Shown: positions 8,097 to 13,268, counted from the stretch's first letter. The stretch: DNA of 13,272 nt from an uncultured Lachnospiraceae bacterium (GCA_910579225.1 CAJTTI010000047.1:1-13272), one strand, 5' to 3'. Notes: generated by a model from the sequence alone, not told the origin. Translations and numbers: made by a program.

Positions 8097-8102
8097 TTTT
8101 TT
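8047..8102 (-). promoter_or_regulatory. Programmed -1 ribosomal frameshift signal (slippery heptamer plus stem-loop)
   Basis: The slippery heptamer A AAA AAC (8102 down to 8096) lies in the zero frame as GCA-AAA-AAC, directly before the TGA stop of xkdN (8093-8095). After a 7-nt spacer there is a 10-bp stem: AGAAGGGGAU (8088-8079) pairs with AUUCCCUUCU (8056-8047) with one G-U pair. An inner AGGC/GCCU stem (8074-8071 with 8063-8060) lies inside it. This is the standard arrangement for -1 frameshifting. It joins xkdN to the 66-codon -1 frame. Confidence 0.9.
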
Positions 8103-8524
8103 GCTTCGTCCACCTTATCACTGAAGGAGACGTCAAAACCCTGAAACTTCTGTACAAATGCAGCAAGCTCATTATATTCCCCCGGATCATCCACCATGGC
8201 AAGCAGAAGATCTTCCGGAGTTACAGCGCCGTAAGAATCCTGCAGTTCCTTGTCATACAAATCAGGCACTGCCACAGACGCAGCAATCATCTTCTGAATG
8301 TACAAACCAGATTTCAGTTTCTGACGGAACATATTCGGTTTCCCGGTAACCGGCACTTCCATGGTGCACTCTTCCCGAAGGACCTCATTTTCTTTGGATG
8401 TAATATGTCGGAACTCCCACTCCAGAGGTTTGCCGTTCTCGTCCAGAAGCGATCTGGTCGGTGCATACATCTCATTTTTCCTCTCAATCTTGTTCGCTTT
8501 CATAAATCTGCTGAATTTAGACAT
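8093..8524 (-). CDS. xkdN: Tail assembly chaperone XkdN (short, non-shifted form)
   Basis: A 143-residue protein of the XkdN-like tail assembly chaperone family. It starts MSKFSRFMKANKIERKNEMY and contains a PLEWEFRHITSKENEVLREEC segment (residues 33-53), then a helical region with GLYIQKMIAASVAVPDL and TPEDLLLAMVDDPGEYNELAAFVQKFQGF. Such proteins bind tail tube subunits before assembly and are not part of the finished particle. The ATG at 8522-8524 has AAAGGAG 8 nt upstream. The last codons GCA AAA AAC TGA hold the slippery site that lets a fraction of ribosomes make the longer form. It follows the tube gene after a 177-bp gap with a terminator-like hairpin, which would lower its expression relative to sheath and tube. 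Confidence 0.9.
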   Translation of the reverse strand: MSKFSRFMKANKIERKNEMYAPTRSLLDENGKPLEWEFRHITSKENEVLREECTMEVPVTGKPNMFRQKLKSGLYIQKMIAASVAVPDLYDKELQDSYGAVTPEDLLLAMVDDPGEYNELAAFVQKFQGFDVSFSDKVDEAKN

Positions 8525-8557
8525 TCTTTATTCTCCTTTACCTTATTAATTTAGAAA

Positions 8558-8597
8558 AACCTCCTGTATGAACCCGCATTTACACATACAGGAGGTT
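8558..8597 (-). terminator. Perfect 13-bp inverted repeat, probable partial terminator / attenuator between tube and chaperone genes
   Basis: The arms AACCTCCTGTATG (8558-8570) and CATACAGGAGGTT (8585-8597) pair perfectly over 13 bp around a 14-nt loop. On the minus-strand transcript the second arm runs into UUUUUC, giving a short U-tract. Position right after the tube gene is where phages often reduce read-through so that sheath and tube are made in excess. The paired arm also hides an AGGAGG. The remaining about 100 bases of this gap (8598-8701) hold no convincing gene. Confidence 0.65.
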
Positions 8598-8701
8598 CTG
8601 CCGCTGCTCTCCATGTACCCTTCATGTGTCCGAACCAACGCAGACAACGTTTCCCGAAAGCCTATTGAAGAATAGCGGCATAAATATGAACAGCTACACT
8701 G

Positions 8702-9181
8702 TCAGTTCGTCAGAAAACCTTCCAGATCTTTGAATGTTTCCGGCATCTTGAAATCTTCAAACGTAAAGTCCATCTCTTCTTCCAGATATTCGCCGTCTGC
8801 ATCAAACTTGGCCAGGATCCCGCCGTCAATGTTACAGTCCATCAAAATCATGGTCTGCCGCCCAACCGCGGATGTCCTATCTTCATTGGAAATCTGGATC
8901 TCAAAATAGATATCCTCTCCGGTATCTTTGTACTGGAGCATCATCTGTCGGAAGATAGAAGTATTGTAATGGAAAGTCGCGCTGCCTGTACCCTTCCATC
9001 CCGAAGCCTTGTTCCCTTTTCCGGTTTTTCCCAGAATAGGAACTTCTGTCTTGTTCTTTTCAAATTTTGCTTCCAGATTAATCGCCTGCATAAAGTTATA
9101 CCGGCGTGTTCCAATTGTAATAAAGCACTCTGCCAGAGCCGCAAACACGGTGTCTTTGGCTTTCATCGTCACATTTGACAT
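8702..9181 (-). CDS. xkdM: Tail tube protein XkdM (DUF2001)
   Basis: A 159-residue XkdM family protein, the subunit of the inner tube that is driven through the target envelope. Typical features are AALAECFITIGTRRYNFMQAINLEAKFEKNK (split over residues 14-44), VPILGKTGKGNKASGWKGTGSAT (48-70; the KxGWKG-like loop is a family hallmark), FHYNTSIFRQM, and the acidic C-terminal strand region with EEEMDFTFEDFKMPE. The ATG at 9179-9181 has AAAGGAG about 9 nt upstream. The gene lies 17 nt after the sheath stop, as in all PBSX-type tails. Length is normal and the frame intact. Confidence 0.93.
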   Translation of the reverse strand: MSNVTMKAKDTVFAALAECFITIGTRRYNFMQAINLEAKFEKNKTEVPILGKTGKGNKASGWKGTGSATFHYNTSIFRQMMLQYKDTGEDIYFEIQISNEDRTSAVGRQTMILMDCNIDGGILAKFDADGEYLEEEMDFTFEDFKMPETFKDLEGFLTN

Positions 9182-9198
9182 ATCGTTTCACTCCTTTC

Positions 9199-10509
9199 TT
9201 ACGCCACAGTCACGGTCATATATAACCTGCCCATGGAATTCACCACTGTTATAAAGTCGGACACGATTACGGATTTCTTCGTATCTCCCTGCTCCACCTG
9301 TACGTCTGCATCAGAAAAATTCTCAATCGCCCGGATCTCCTGGAGCTGTTCATGGTGTTTGACGATATCAGACCAGAGAGAAATCCGTCCGGCTGCATCG
9401 TTGGGAACCACTCCAAGATACTTCGTGCTGAAAAGCACTGCAATGTCATTGCCGATCTGATCAATGACCCGAATGGTCTGGTTATCTTTGAAGACGTCTC
9501 CCACAGCGTCAGACACCGTGACCATAGTATTGATATCTTCCAGAATCCGAACATCAGTTCCCGTTTTATGGAATGTGAATTTTCCCTCTCGAATCGCTGC
9601 CTTCAGTTCATTCTGCGTATATGGAGTATCCACCATAAATTCACCATCATATTTCCGGTTCTGATTGCTCTTGTTGACCGGGCATCCGGCGCAGGCACCT
9701 GTCACCCAGTAGACGAGCCCTGCTTCTCCCCAGCCTTCATCAAGGACTTTATTGTTCACACTGATCACACCCATATGATCTGCTTTCGCATAGTCATACA
9801 GAACCAGCTGGAACTTTACACCCATTTCCTCACGCAGCCGTTTTACAAAAGCGGTAAAAAGGGATTTTGTCGTGTCATCCATGACCATCACTCCCATGGT
9901 ATTGAACGTATATGCTTCGATCTTATCCAGATAATCCTGATAAGACGCCCCGCTCACCTCTCCATTTTCTCCTCCAGTCATGGGAATTGCCGCCGCTGCT
10001 GCAAGGGTGATTCCGGATTTCCATGTTACATAGTCGTTTGCTGTCAGCTCGGCAGCTGTTGAAACAGTCTGTTCGTCCACAATCTCTGTACCCAGAAGTG
10101 TTTTCACATCAAACTGCTCTTCATGATCCGGATTCACCTGAACGGAAATTTTCAGATCATTTCCGCGCACTCCGCAGTACAAAGCCTCCGCAAGTTCATT
10201 CCCTGCTTTCTTTCCTCTGCCATTCAGCCGATATCCGTATAAGAGCTGCGTATTCAAAAATAAATCCCGTAATCCTTTCAGCTTGTCGCTGGTGTATTCA
10301 TACCCGAAAAGTTTCATGCTGTTCTTCTGGAACTCACCGTTAGTCACTTCAAACACTTCGTCAGATGCTCCCCAGTCCAGTTCAAGAGGCATCGTAGCAA
10401 TCCCCCTGCCGGACAGCGCTGCAGTCGCAGCCGTCTTCGAGACAAAGTTGATATAAGCACCTGGCAGTTCTTTGTTCTGCACTAAAAAAGTACCTCCGCC
10501 TAAAGCCAT
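9199..10509 (-). CDS. xkdK: Contractile tail sheath protein XkdK
   Basis: A 436-residue tail sheath protein of the XkdK type. Its presence shows that the tail is contractile (myovirus/R-type). The start MALGGGTFLVQNKELPGAY is the conserved N-terminal arm used for subunit linking. Residues about 95-180 form an inserted beta domain. The region DYLDKIEAYTFNTMGVMVMD (192-211) belongs to the central domain. The C-terminal domain from about 318 (RILEDINTMVTV ... FKDNQTIRVIDQIGNDI ... YLGVVPNDAAGRISLWSD) ends in a short strand (LYMTVTVA) for the linking arm. ATG at 10507-10509 with AGGGTG about 9 nt upstream, and 1 nt after the preceding stop. A GACAGCPVN loop (271-279) has two Cys of unknown role. 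Length is in the usual range. Confidence 0.95.
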   Translation of the reverse strand: MALGGGTFLVQNKELPGAYINFVSKTAATAALSGRGIATMPLELDWGASDEVFEVTNGEFQKNSMKLFGYEYTSDKLKGLRDLFLNTQLLYGYRLNGRGKKAGNELAEALYCGVRGNDLKISVQVNPDHEEQFDVKTLLGTEIVDEQTVSTAAELTANDYVTWKSGITLAAAAAIPMTGGENGEVSGASYQDYLDKIEAYTFNTMGVMVMDDTTKSLFTAFVKRLREEMGVKFQLVLYDYAKADHMGVISVNNKVLDEGWGEAGLVYWVTGACAGCPVNKSNQNRKYDGEFMVDTPYTQNELKAAIREGKFTFHKTGTDVRILEDINTMVTVSDAVGDVFKDNQTIRVIDQIGNDIAVLFSTKYLGVVPNDAAGRISLWSDIVKHHEQLQEIRAIENFSDADVQVEQGDTKKSVIVSDFITVVNSMGRLYMTVTVA

Positions 10510-10510
10510 T

Positions 10511-10714
10511 TTATTTCACCCTACCTTTCATATAATTTTGAATTTTTTCTTCTGCGGCTTTCACCGTGTATAATTCTCCCGCATCCAGAAGGGCTTCCGC
10601 CAGATCCCTTCTGCCCTGGAAACGCTCAGAAGAAAGCAGCTGTTCTTTTGAAAATACATGTTCTGTTTTTTCAGAGACTTCTGCCGCTCCTGAAGCTTTC
10701 TTTTTTCCTGTCAT
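10511..10714 (-). CDS. Conserved small protein preceding the tail sheath
   Basis: A 67-residue protein with a Lys/Ala/Glu-rich N-terminus and a conserved-looking C-terminal half (FSKEQLLSSERFQGRRDLAEAL followed by a YTVKAAEEKIQNYMKGRVK ending). Short proteins with this F-x-KEQLL-x-S-x-R-F-x-x-RRDL pattern lie just before the sheath gene in many clostridial phages and phage-like particles; this is from memory of the family and no function is established. It overlaps the preceding gene by 4 nt (ATGA, 10711-10714) with GGAG upstream, and the sheath follows after 1 nt, so all three are co-translated. No transmembrane segment or Cys is present. Confidence 0.75.
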   Translation of the reverse strand: MTGKKKASGAAEVSEKTEHVFSKEQLLSSERFQGRRDLAEALLDAGELYTVKAAEEKIQNYMKGRVK

Positions 10715-11151
10715 TTTGTCGTCTCTCCTTTCACTGAAATTGCAGAGGAAACCTCCTCCATGGATAGGACGGAATCAGCTCCTTTGTATACGAACATATC
10801 ATAGTTTACAAAAAAACGAAGAACACCCTCAGCCATTTCATATTTCATCTTGGTACCCATCATCAGATCTCCTCCGACTTCCAGCCATTCCAGGCACTCA
10901 AAAAGCCGTCTTGCAACTTCATGACATGTTTTCTCTTCCTTCTCTGCGTCTGCCGGAACATAACGGATGCAGAACTGATTCGTCCTGAAATACCGCCGAT
11001 TCAGAAACCGCTTTTCTTCCGCGCCGGCACAGAGTATAAAAAAACAAGGTCCCTGCAGACCCTGCTCTGTTTCTTCTCTATAAATTTCATATCCACTGCC
11101 AAATTCCGTATTCAGCGATGTCTGAATGGATTCAATTATAGAATTGATCAT
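10711..11151 (-). CDS. Tail terminator-like protein (DUF6838 type)
   Basis: A 146-residue protein that resembles the phage tail terminator-like family (DUF6838) of Firmicutes. It has an N-terminal helix (INSIIESIQTSLNTEFG), the QGLQGPCFFI segment at about 29-39, a NRRYFRTNQFCIRYVP strand pair, and a C-terminal strand MAEGVLRFFVNYDMFVYK. Such proteins cap the last tube and sheath ring. In a complete phage they connect to the neck and capsid; in a headless particle they would simply close the top of the tail. The ATG at 11149-11151 has GAGG about 8 nt upstream. The gene lies 10 nt after a small upstream gene. In a complete PBSX-type phage this gene would follow several head genes, which are absent here. 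Confidence 0.7.
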   Translation of the reverse strand: MINSIIESIQTSLNTEFGSGYEIYREETEQGLQGPCFFILCAGAEEKRFLNRRYFRTNQFCIRYVPADAEKEEKTCHEVARRLFECLEWLEVGGDLMMGTKMKYEMAEGVLRFFVNYDMFVYKGADSVLSMEEVSSAISVKGETTK

Positions 11152-11161
11152 TTTATATACC

Positions 11162-11374
11162 TCACTGAGTTAACATACATTCTGATTCCGGATCCGTCTT
11201 TCCGCAATCCATCCTCTTCTTACAGGTGCAGCTTTCCTCCGGCGGAGCTCTGCCCGCAGTTTTGCCCTTATGTCGTCTCATTCTTCTCTCTTCTTTCTTT
11301 TGTCTTAAGCCTTTCATCATAAAGCCTGCAGGCAACGGATAAACAAGTTCAAAAAATTTCCGGAATATCATCAT
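11162..11374 (-). CDS. Small basic protein with Cys cluster, first gene of the tail operon
   Basis: A 70-residue frame with a strong ribosome binding site (AAAGGAGG, 11 nt before ATG at 11372-11374), only 10 nt from the next gene. It is the first frame after the terminator and likely late promoter. The N-terminal 20 residues are hydrophobic and aromatic (FRKFFELVYPLPAGFMM). Residues 21-43 are strongly basic (KGLRQKKEERRMRRHKGK). The end has four Cys at 49, 51, 57 and 66 (CxC-x5-C-x8-C). I do not recognise a family. It could be a nucleic-acid-binding or metal-binding small protein, or a membrane-associated peptide. The good ribosome binding site and operon fit argue that it is translated; the odd composition leaves some doubt. 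Confidence 0.5.
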   Translation of the reverse strand: MMIFRKFFELVYPLPAGFMMKGLRQKKEERRMRRHKGKTAGRAPPEESCTCKKRMDCGKTDPESECMLTQ

Positions 11375-11400
11375 CTGGCATCTGTCCTCCTTTCTGCAAA

Positions 11401-11430
11401 AATATACTCATACAGATAAAACAAAATCAG
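11401..11430 (-). promoter_or_regulatory. Candidate late promoter of the tail operon
   Basis: On the minus strand TATATT (11401-11406) fits the -10 consensus in five of six positions. A start about 7 nt downstream would give a leader of about 20 nt before the first gene, including its AAAGGAGG. There is no recognisable TTGACA-like -35 at 16-18 nt (the sequence there is TGATTT, which overlaps the terminator). A missing -35 fits a promoter that needs the neighbouring sigma-like regulator. Confidence 0.35.
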
Positions 11431-11462
11431 CTACCGGCCCTTCGGCTTTGGTAACTGATTTT
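11423..11462 (-). terminator. Intrinsic terminator after the regulator gene (symmetrical)
   Basis: The arms AAAATCAG (11423-11430) and CTGATTTT (11455-11462) pair over 8 bp. The inner segments TACC/GGTA and GCC/GGC continue the stem around a CTTC loop. On the minus strand the stem is followed by a T-rich tract (TTTTGTTTT), so it should end the regulator transcript 12 nt after its stop. The opposite strand also has a T-run, so it may work in both directions. Confidence 0.8.
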
Positions 11463-11473
11463 TGATGATACTA

Positions 11474-11974
11474 TCATAACACATGTTCCTGTAGGTTTGT
11501 GTAGGTTTGTGAAAATTCTTTCAAAGCAGCTCTGTGCATCTCTCTTACATACTGATAGGTATAGTTCATTTCATCTGCAATCTGCTCAAGCTTTTGAGCT
11601 TTTACATACTTCAAATAAAGCAGTTTTATATGGTCTGGTTTCTTCATTCCCTGAATCTCACCGATGATCCGGTGCTTCAAATCCACATATTCATCAATGA
11701 GATCATTAATTTCATTTTCGAGATCCAGCATCCGGATGACTTTCCTCTCATATGCTGCATTCCCCGGAGCCCCAGTCTGCACGCGCTCTTTTGAATAATC
11801 AACACCCCCGGTGCCGAAAAGACCCGACTGAAGATCTGTTTTTTCCTGAATTCTCTGATTGATCATCACATCAAGTCTTTGTAACTGCTGTAAATATTCT
11901 TTTGCTTTCATACCATTCTTCCCTTCCACAACGACGACTACCTCTGTCCTCGGATCATAAATTAAAGTTTTCAT
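11474..11974 (-). CDS. Phage late regulator with sigma-70 region 4-like HTH (DUF1492 type)
   Basis: A 166-residue protein of the DUF1492-like group common in clostridial phages. Residues 22-100 form predicted long helices (MKAKEYLQQLQRLDVMINQR; ENEINDLIDEYVDLKHRI). Residues about 117-153 are a sigma region 4-like helix-turn-helix (LLYLKYVKAQKLEQIADEM, then YTYQYVREMHRAALKEF). PBSX Xpf and related ArpU/RinA-type proteins hold the same position and switch on late genes, so activation of the tail operon is the likely role. The upstream ATG (11972-11974) has AAGGAGG 9 nt before it and gives a 21-residue extension (MKTLIYDPRTEVVVVVEGKNG) not usual for the family. An ATG at 11909-11911, also with a GGAAGGGAAG region upstream, matches the usual family start. 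Both forms may be made. Confidence 0.82.
   Translation of the reverse strand: MKTLIYDPRTEVVVVVEGKNGMKAKEYLQQLQRLDVMINQRIQEKTDLQSGLFGTGGVDYSKERVQTGAPGNAAYERKVIRMLDLENEINDLIDEYVDLKHRIIGEIQGMKKPDHIKLLYLKYVKAQKLEQIADEMNYTYQYVREMHRAALKEFSQTYTNLQEHVL
11491..11510. repeat. 10-bp exact tandem duplication in the 3' end of the regulator gene
   Basis: GTAGGTTTGT occurs twice head to tail (11491-11500 and 11501-11510) within the last codons of the regulator. Because 10 is not a multiple of three, such a duplication would have changed the reading frame of the C-terminal tail. Confidence 0.7.
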
Positions 11975-12036
11975 AGTATATGTCCTCCTTACCTGTTTTT
12001 AATTTTTCTTTTCTGCAAATTCCACTATTCTGCATC

Positions 12037-12054
12037 ATACCGAAAGTACATTCG
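12037..12054. promoter_or_regulatory. Operator-like site 1 (CGAAAGT motif, near-palindrome)
   Basis: ATACCGAAAGTA (12037-12048) is the first of three related motifs. CGAAAGT here is followed directly by ACATTCG, giving CGAA-AGTACA-TTCG (12041-12054) with dyad symmetry. It lies in the leader of the regulator gene. The pattern is also loosely like a Gram-positive LexA box, but the important inner C and G (CGAAC...GTTCG) are missing. Confidence 0.45.
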
Positions 12055-12067
12055 TTTTCCCTTTTAT

Positions 12068-12087
12068 AACTTTCTTACACGAAAGTT
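12068..12087. promoter_or_regulatory. Operator-like site 2, perfect 7-6-7 palindrome
   Basis: AACTTTC-TTACAC-GAAAGTT is a perfect inverted repeat with 7-bp arms and a 6-bp spacer. It contains the shared motif TACACGAAAGTT. It lies just downstream of the predicted start of the regulator transcript, where a bound repressor would block it. This is the best candidate for the repressor's main operator. Confidence 0.6.
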
Positions 12088-12095
12088 TTGTCTAT

Positions 12096-12124
12096 ACTTT
12101 ATCATGTAATTTTCTTTTTTTCAA
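12096..12124 (-). promoter_or_regulatory. Promoter of the regulator gene (leftward)
   Basis: On the minus strand TTGAAA (12124-12119; five of six to consensus) and TAAAGT (12101-12096) are 17 bp apart. TGA directly before the -10 gives an extended -10 (TGnTAAAGT). The start would be near 12089, with a leader of about 115 nt. Operator-like motifs flank it on both sides. Confidence 0.6.
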
Positions 12125-12128
12125 TACT

Positions 12129-12140
12129 TATACGAAAGTT
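12129..12140. promoter_or_regulatory. Operator-like site 3 (TATACGAAAGTT)
   Basis: Third copy of the CGAAAGTT motif, in the same orientation as sites 1 and 2, a few bases upstream of the -35 of the leftward promoter. It has no clear symmetrical partner. The C residues of the three CGAAAGT copies are at 12041, 12080 and 12133. Confidence 0.5.
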
Positions 12141-12153
12141 TTTTGCATTTTAT

Positions 12154-12165
12154 TACGTATACGTA
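12154..12165. promoter_or_regulatory. 12-bp perfect palindrome TACGTATACGTA next to the repressor promoter
   Basis: TACGTATACGTA is a perfect palindrome ending one base before the -35 of the rightward promoter. It differs from the CGAAAGT motif, so it may bind another protein or be an autoregulatory site. An alternating purine-pyrimidine run of this size can also arise by chance in AT-rich DNA. Confidence 0.4.
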
Positions 12166-12194
12166 TTGATTTTCCTCTTAAAACCCTGTAAAAT
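12166..12194 (+). promoter_or_regulatory. Promoter of the repressor-immA operon (rightward)
   Basis: TTGATT (12166-12171) and TAAAAT (12189-12194; five of six to consensus) are separated by 17 bp. The start would be about 12201, immediately before the AAAGGGGG ribosome binding site of the repressor gene, so the leader is very short. Confidence 0.55.
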
Positions 12195-12218
12195 AAATAA
12201 CAGAAAGGGGGTTCCACA

Positions 12219-12737
12219 ATGAATCTGGGAAGCAAAATCAAAGAACGCCGAAAAAGTCTTGGGTTAACTTTAAAAGAGATTTCGATTTACGTGGGTGTGG
12301 CCGAAGCAACTGTACAGCGCTGGGAAAGCGGCAATATCAAAATGCTGAAAAGCGACAAAATGAAAAAACTGGCCTCAGTCCTGCAGATATCCGTAGAAGA
12401 ATTAAGCAACTGGGTCTCCGACCATACAAAACCATCGGAAAACGTTCCCCTGGAGCAAGACAGCGCGTATCATACGAAAAATCTGCAATATGAGACAGAT
12501 TTACTGGAAGAAATTCAAAAAAGACACGGAAAATCCGTATATGAAGCAGTTTCTCTTTATACCCGGCTGGATCCTGATGATCAGGGCGAGATCAGAGGCG
12601 AGATGAAGCAGATGCTGAAAGCCGACAAATATTACTCCCGGAAGCAGCCCATGTTGAACGCTGCACATGCCATACCAGATTCGTCCAGAGAAGATCAAAT
12701 ATTTGATGAAGACCTGATGGACAGCGAAGATTTTTAA
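12219..12737 (+). CDS. Cro/CI-type HTH repressor
   Basis: A 172-residue protein with an N-terminal HTH_3 (Xre) domain at about 7-61 (IKERRKSLGLTLKEIS, VAEATVQRWESGNI, LASVLQISVEEL). No LexA-like Ser-Lys protease domain follows. Instead there is a helical middle (LYTRLDPDDQGEIRGEMKQML, 113-133) and an acidic tail with AAHAIPD and DEDLMDSEDF. This resembles Firmicutes prophage repressors whose tails have an AAHxR...DDxIMDDEDF pattern and that are paired with ImmA/IrrE proteins. Induction would then depend on the protein encoded next rather than on RecA-driven self-cleavage. AAAGGGGG lies 7 nt before the ATG. It is divergent from the regulator and probably represses it. Confidence 0.88.
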   Translation: MNLGSKIKERRKSLGLTLKEISIYVGVAEATVQRWESGNIKMLKSDKMKKLASVLQISVEELSNWVSDHTKPSENVPLEQDSAYHTKNLQYETDLLEEIQKRHGKSVYEAVSLYTRLDPDDQGEIRGEMKQMLKADKYYSRKQPMLNAAHAIPDSSREDQIFDEDLMDSEDF

Positions 12738-12752
12738 CAGGAGGTTTTCTTT

Positions 12753-13211
12753 TTGAGCACATACGAGGAATTACTAATCGAGGCTGACAGTCATAACCTG
12801 GTTACAAAGGAAAAGCCTCTCCGCGCAAGCAAAGGACGCATCAAAGGCAACCGGATAGCGATCCAAAAAGGCTTGACAGAAGCTGAGAAAAAATGTGTGA
12901 TGGCTGAAGAACTGGGGCATTATTATACCGCGACCGGAAACATACTGGATCAATCTTCCATCTCCAACCGAAAGCAGGAATTACGCGGACGAATAATGGC
13001 GTATGATCGCCTTATAGGGCTGATCGGTATTATACAGGCATATCAGCGCCGCTGCCGGAATCTCTCAGAAATGGCTGAACATCTGGAAGTTCCGGAAGAG
13101 TTTTTGAATGATGCCCTGTCCTATTACAGGAATAAATATGGTATCTTTACCCAGGTAGATCATTATTTAATTATCTTTGAGCCTTCTCTCATGGTTATGG
13201 AGCTTGTATAA
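12753..13211 (+). CDS. immA: ImmA/IrrE-type anti-repressor metallopeptidase-like protein
   Basis: A 152-residue ImmA/IrrE-family protein (DUF955-like). The metal-binding helix reads EKKCVMAEELGHYYT, so the usual HExxH appears as E52-E-L-G-H56. This variant is, as I recall it, common in a Firmicutes phage subgroup. The following KQELRGRIMAYDRLI (74-88) corresponds to the helix that supplies the third ligand. Residues 102-130 (RNLSEMAEHLEVPEEFLNDALSYYRNKYG) look like a second helix-turn-helix-like region, followed by the usual YLIIFEPS ending. In ICEBs1 of Bacillus subtilis ImmA cleaves the repressor ImmR to induce the element; a similar role is likely. The start is TTG at 12753-12755, 8 nt after AGGAGG (12739-12744), 15 nt after the repressor stop. 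Confidence 0.85.
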   Translation: MSTYEELLIEADSHNLVTKEKPLRASKGRIKGNRIAIQKGLTEAEKKCVMAEELGHYYTATGNILDQSSISNRKQELRGRIMAYDRLIGLIGIIQAYQRRCRNLSEMAEHLEVPEEFLNDALSYYRNKYGIFTQVDHYLIIFEPSLMVMELV

Positions 13212-13237
13212 GTTCTGTTTTCATTTGACCATAAAAA

Positions 13238-13268
13238 TTGTTCCAGCAACACACAGAAAGGATATAAT
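13238..13268 (+). promoter_or_regulatory. Possible promoter or ribosome binding region at the right edge
   Basis: After the immA-like gene the last 61 bases hold no gene. A perfect TATAAT (13263-13268) is preceded by a poor -35 (TTGTTC, 13238-13243, spacing 19). The same place has AGAAAGGA, which could be a ribosome binding site for a gene starting just outside the window. Both readings are weak. Confidence 0.25.

Noticed and set aside
8562..8636. A 24-codon minus-strand frame (MKGTWRAAAEPPVCV...) across the inverted repeat
   Set aside because: No good ribosome binding site, and its second half is dictated by the hairpin arms. It is more likely chance than a leader peptide.
8650..8680. A small CTATT-CTTC-AATAG hairpin on the minus strand in the tube-chaperone gap
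   Set aside because: Only 5 bp in the core, with a bulge outside it and no U-tract. Too weak to call a terminator or structured RNA.
12061..12090. A second leftward promoter (TAGACA ... TTATAA) inside operator-like site 2
   Set aside because: The spacing is 19-20 bp and the match poorer than TTGAAA-17-TAAAGT just upstream. It is also largely the operator palindrome itself.
11975..12218. An attachment site, CRISPR repeat or tRNA gene in the main non-coding region or at the edges
   Set aside because: No clover-leaf pattern, no regularly spaced long repeats, and no integrase or duplicated core sequence inside the window.
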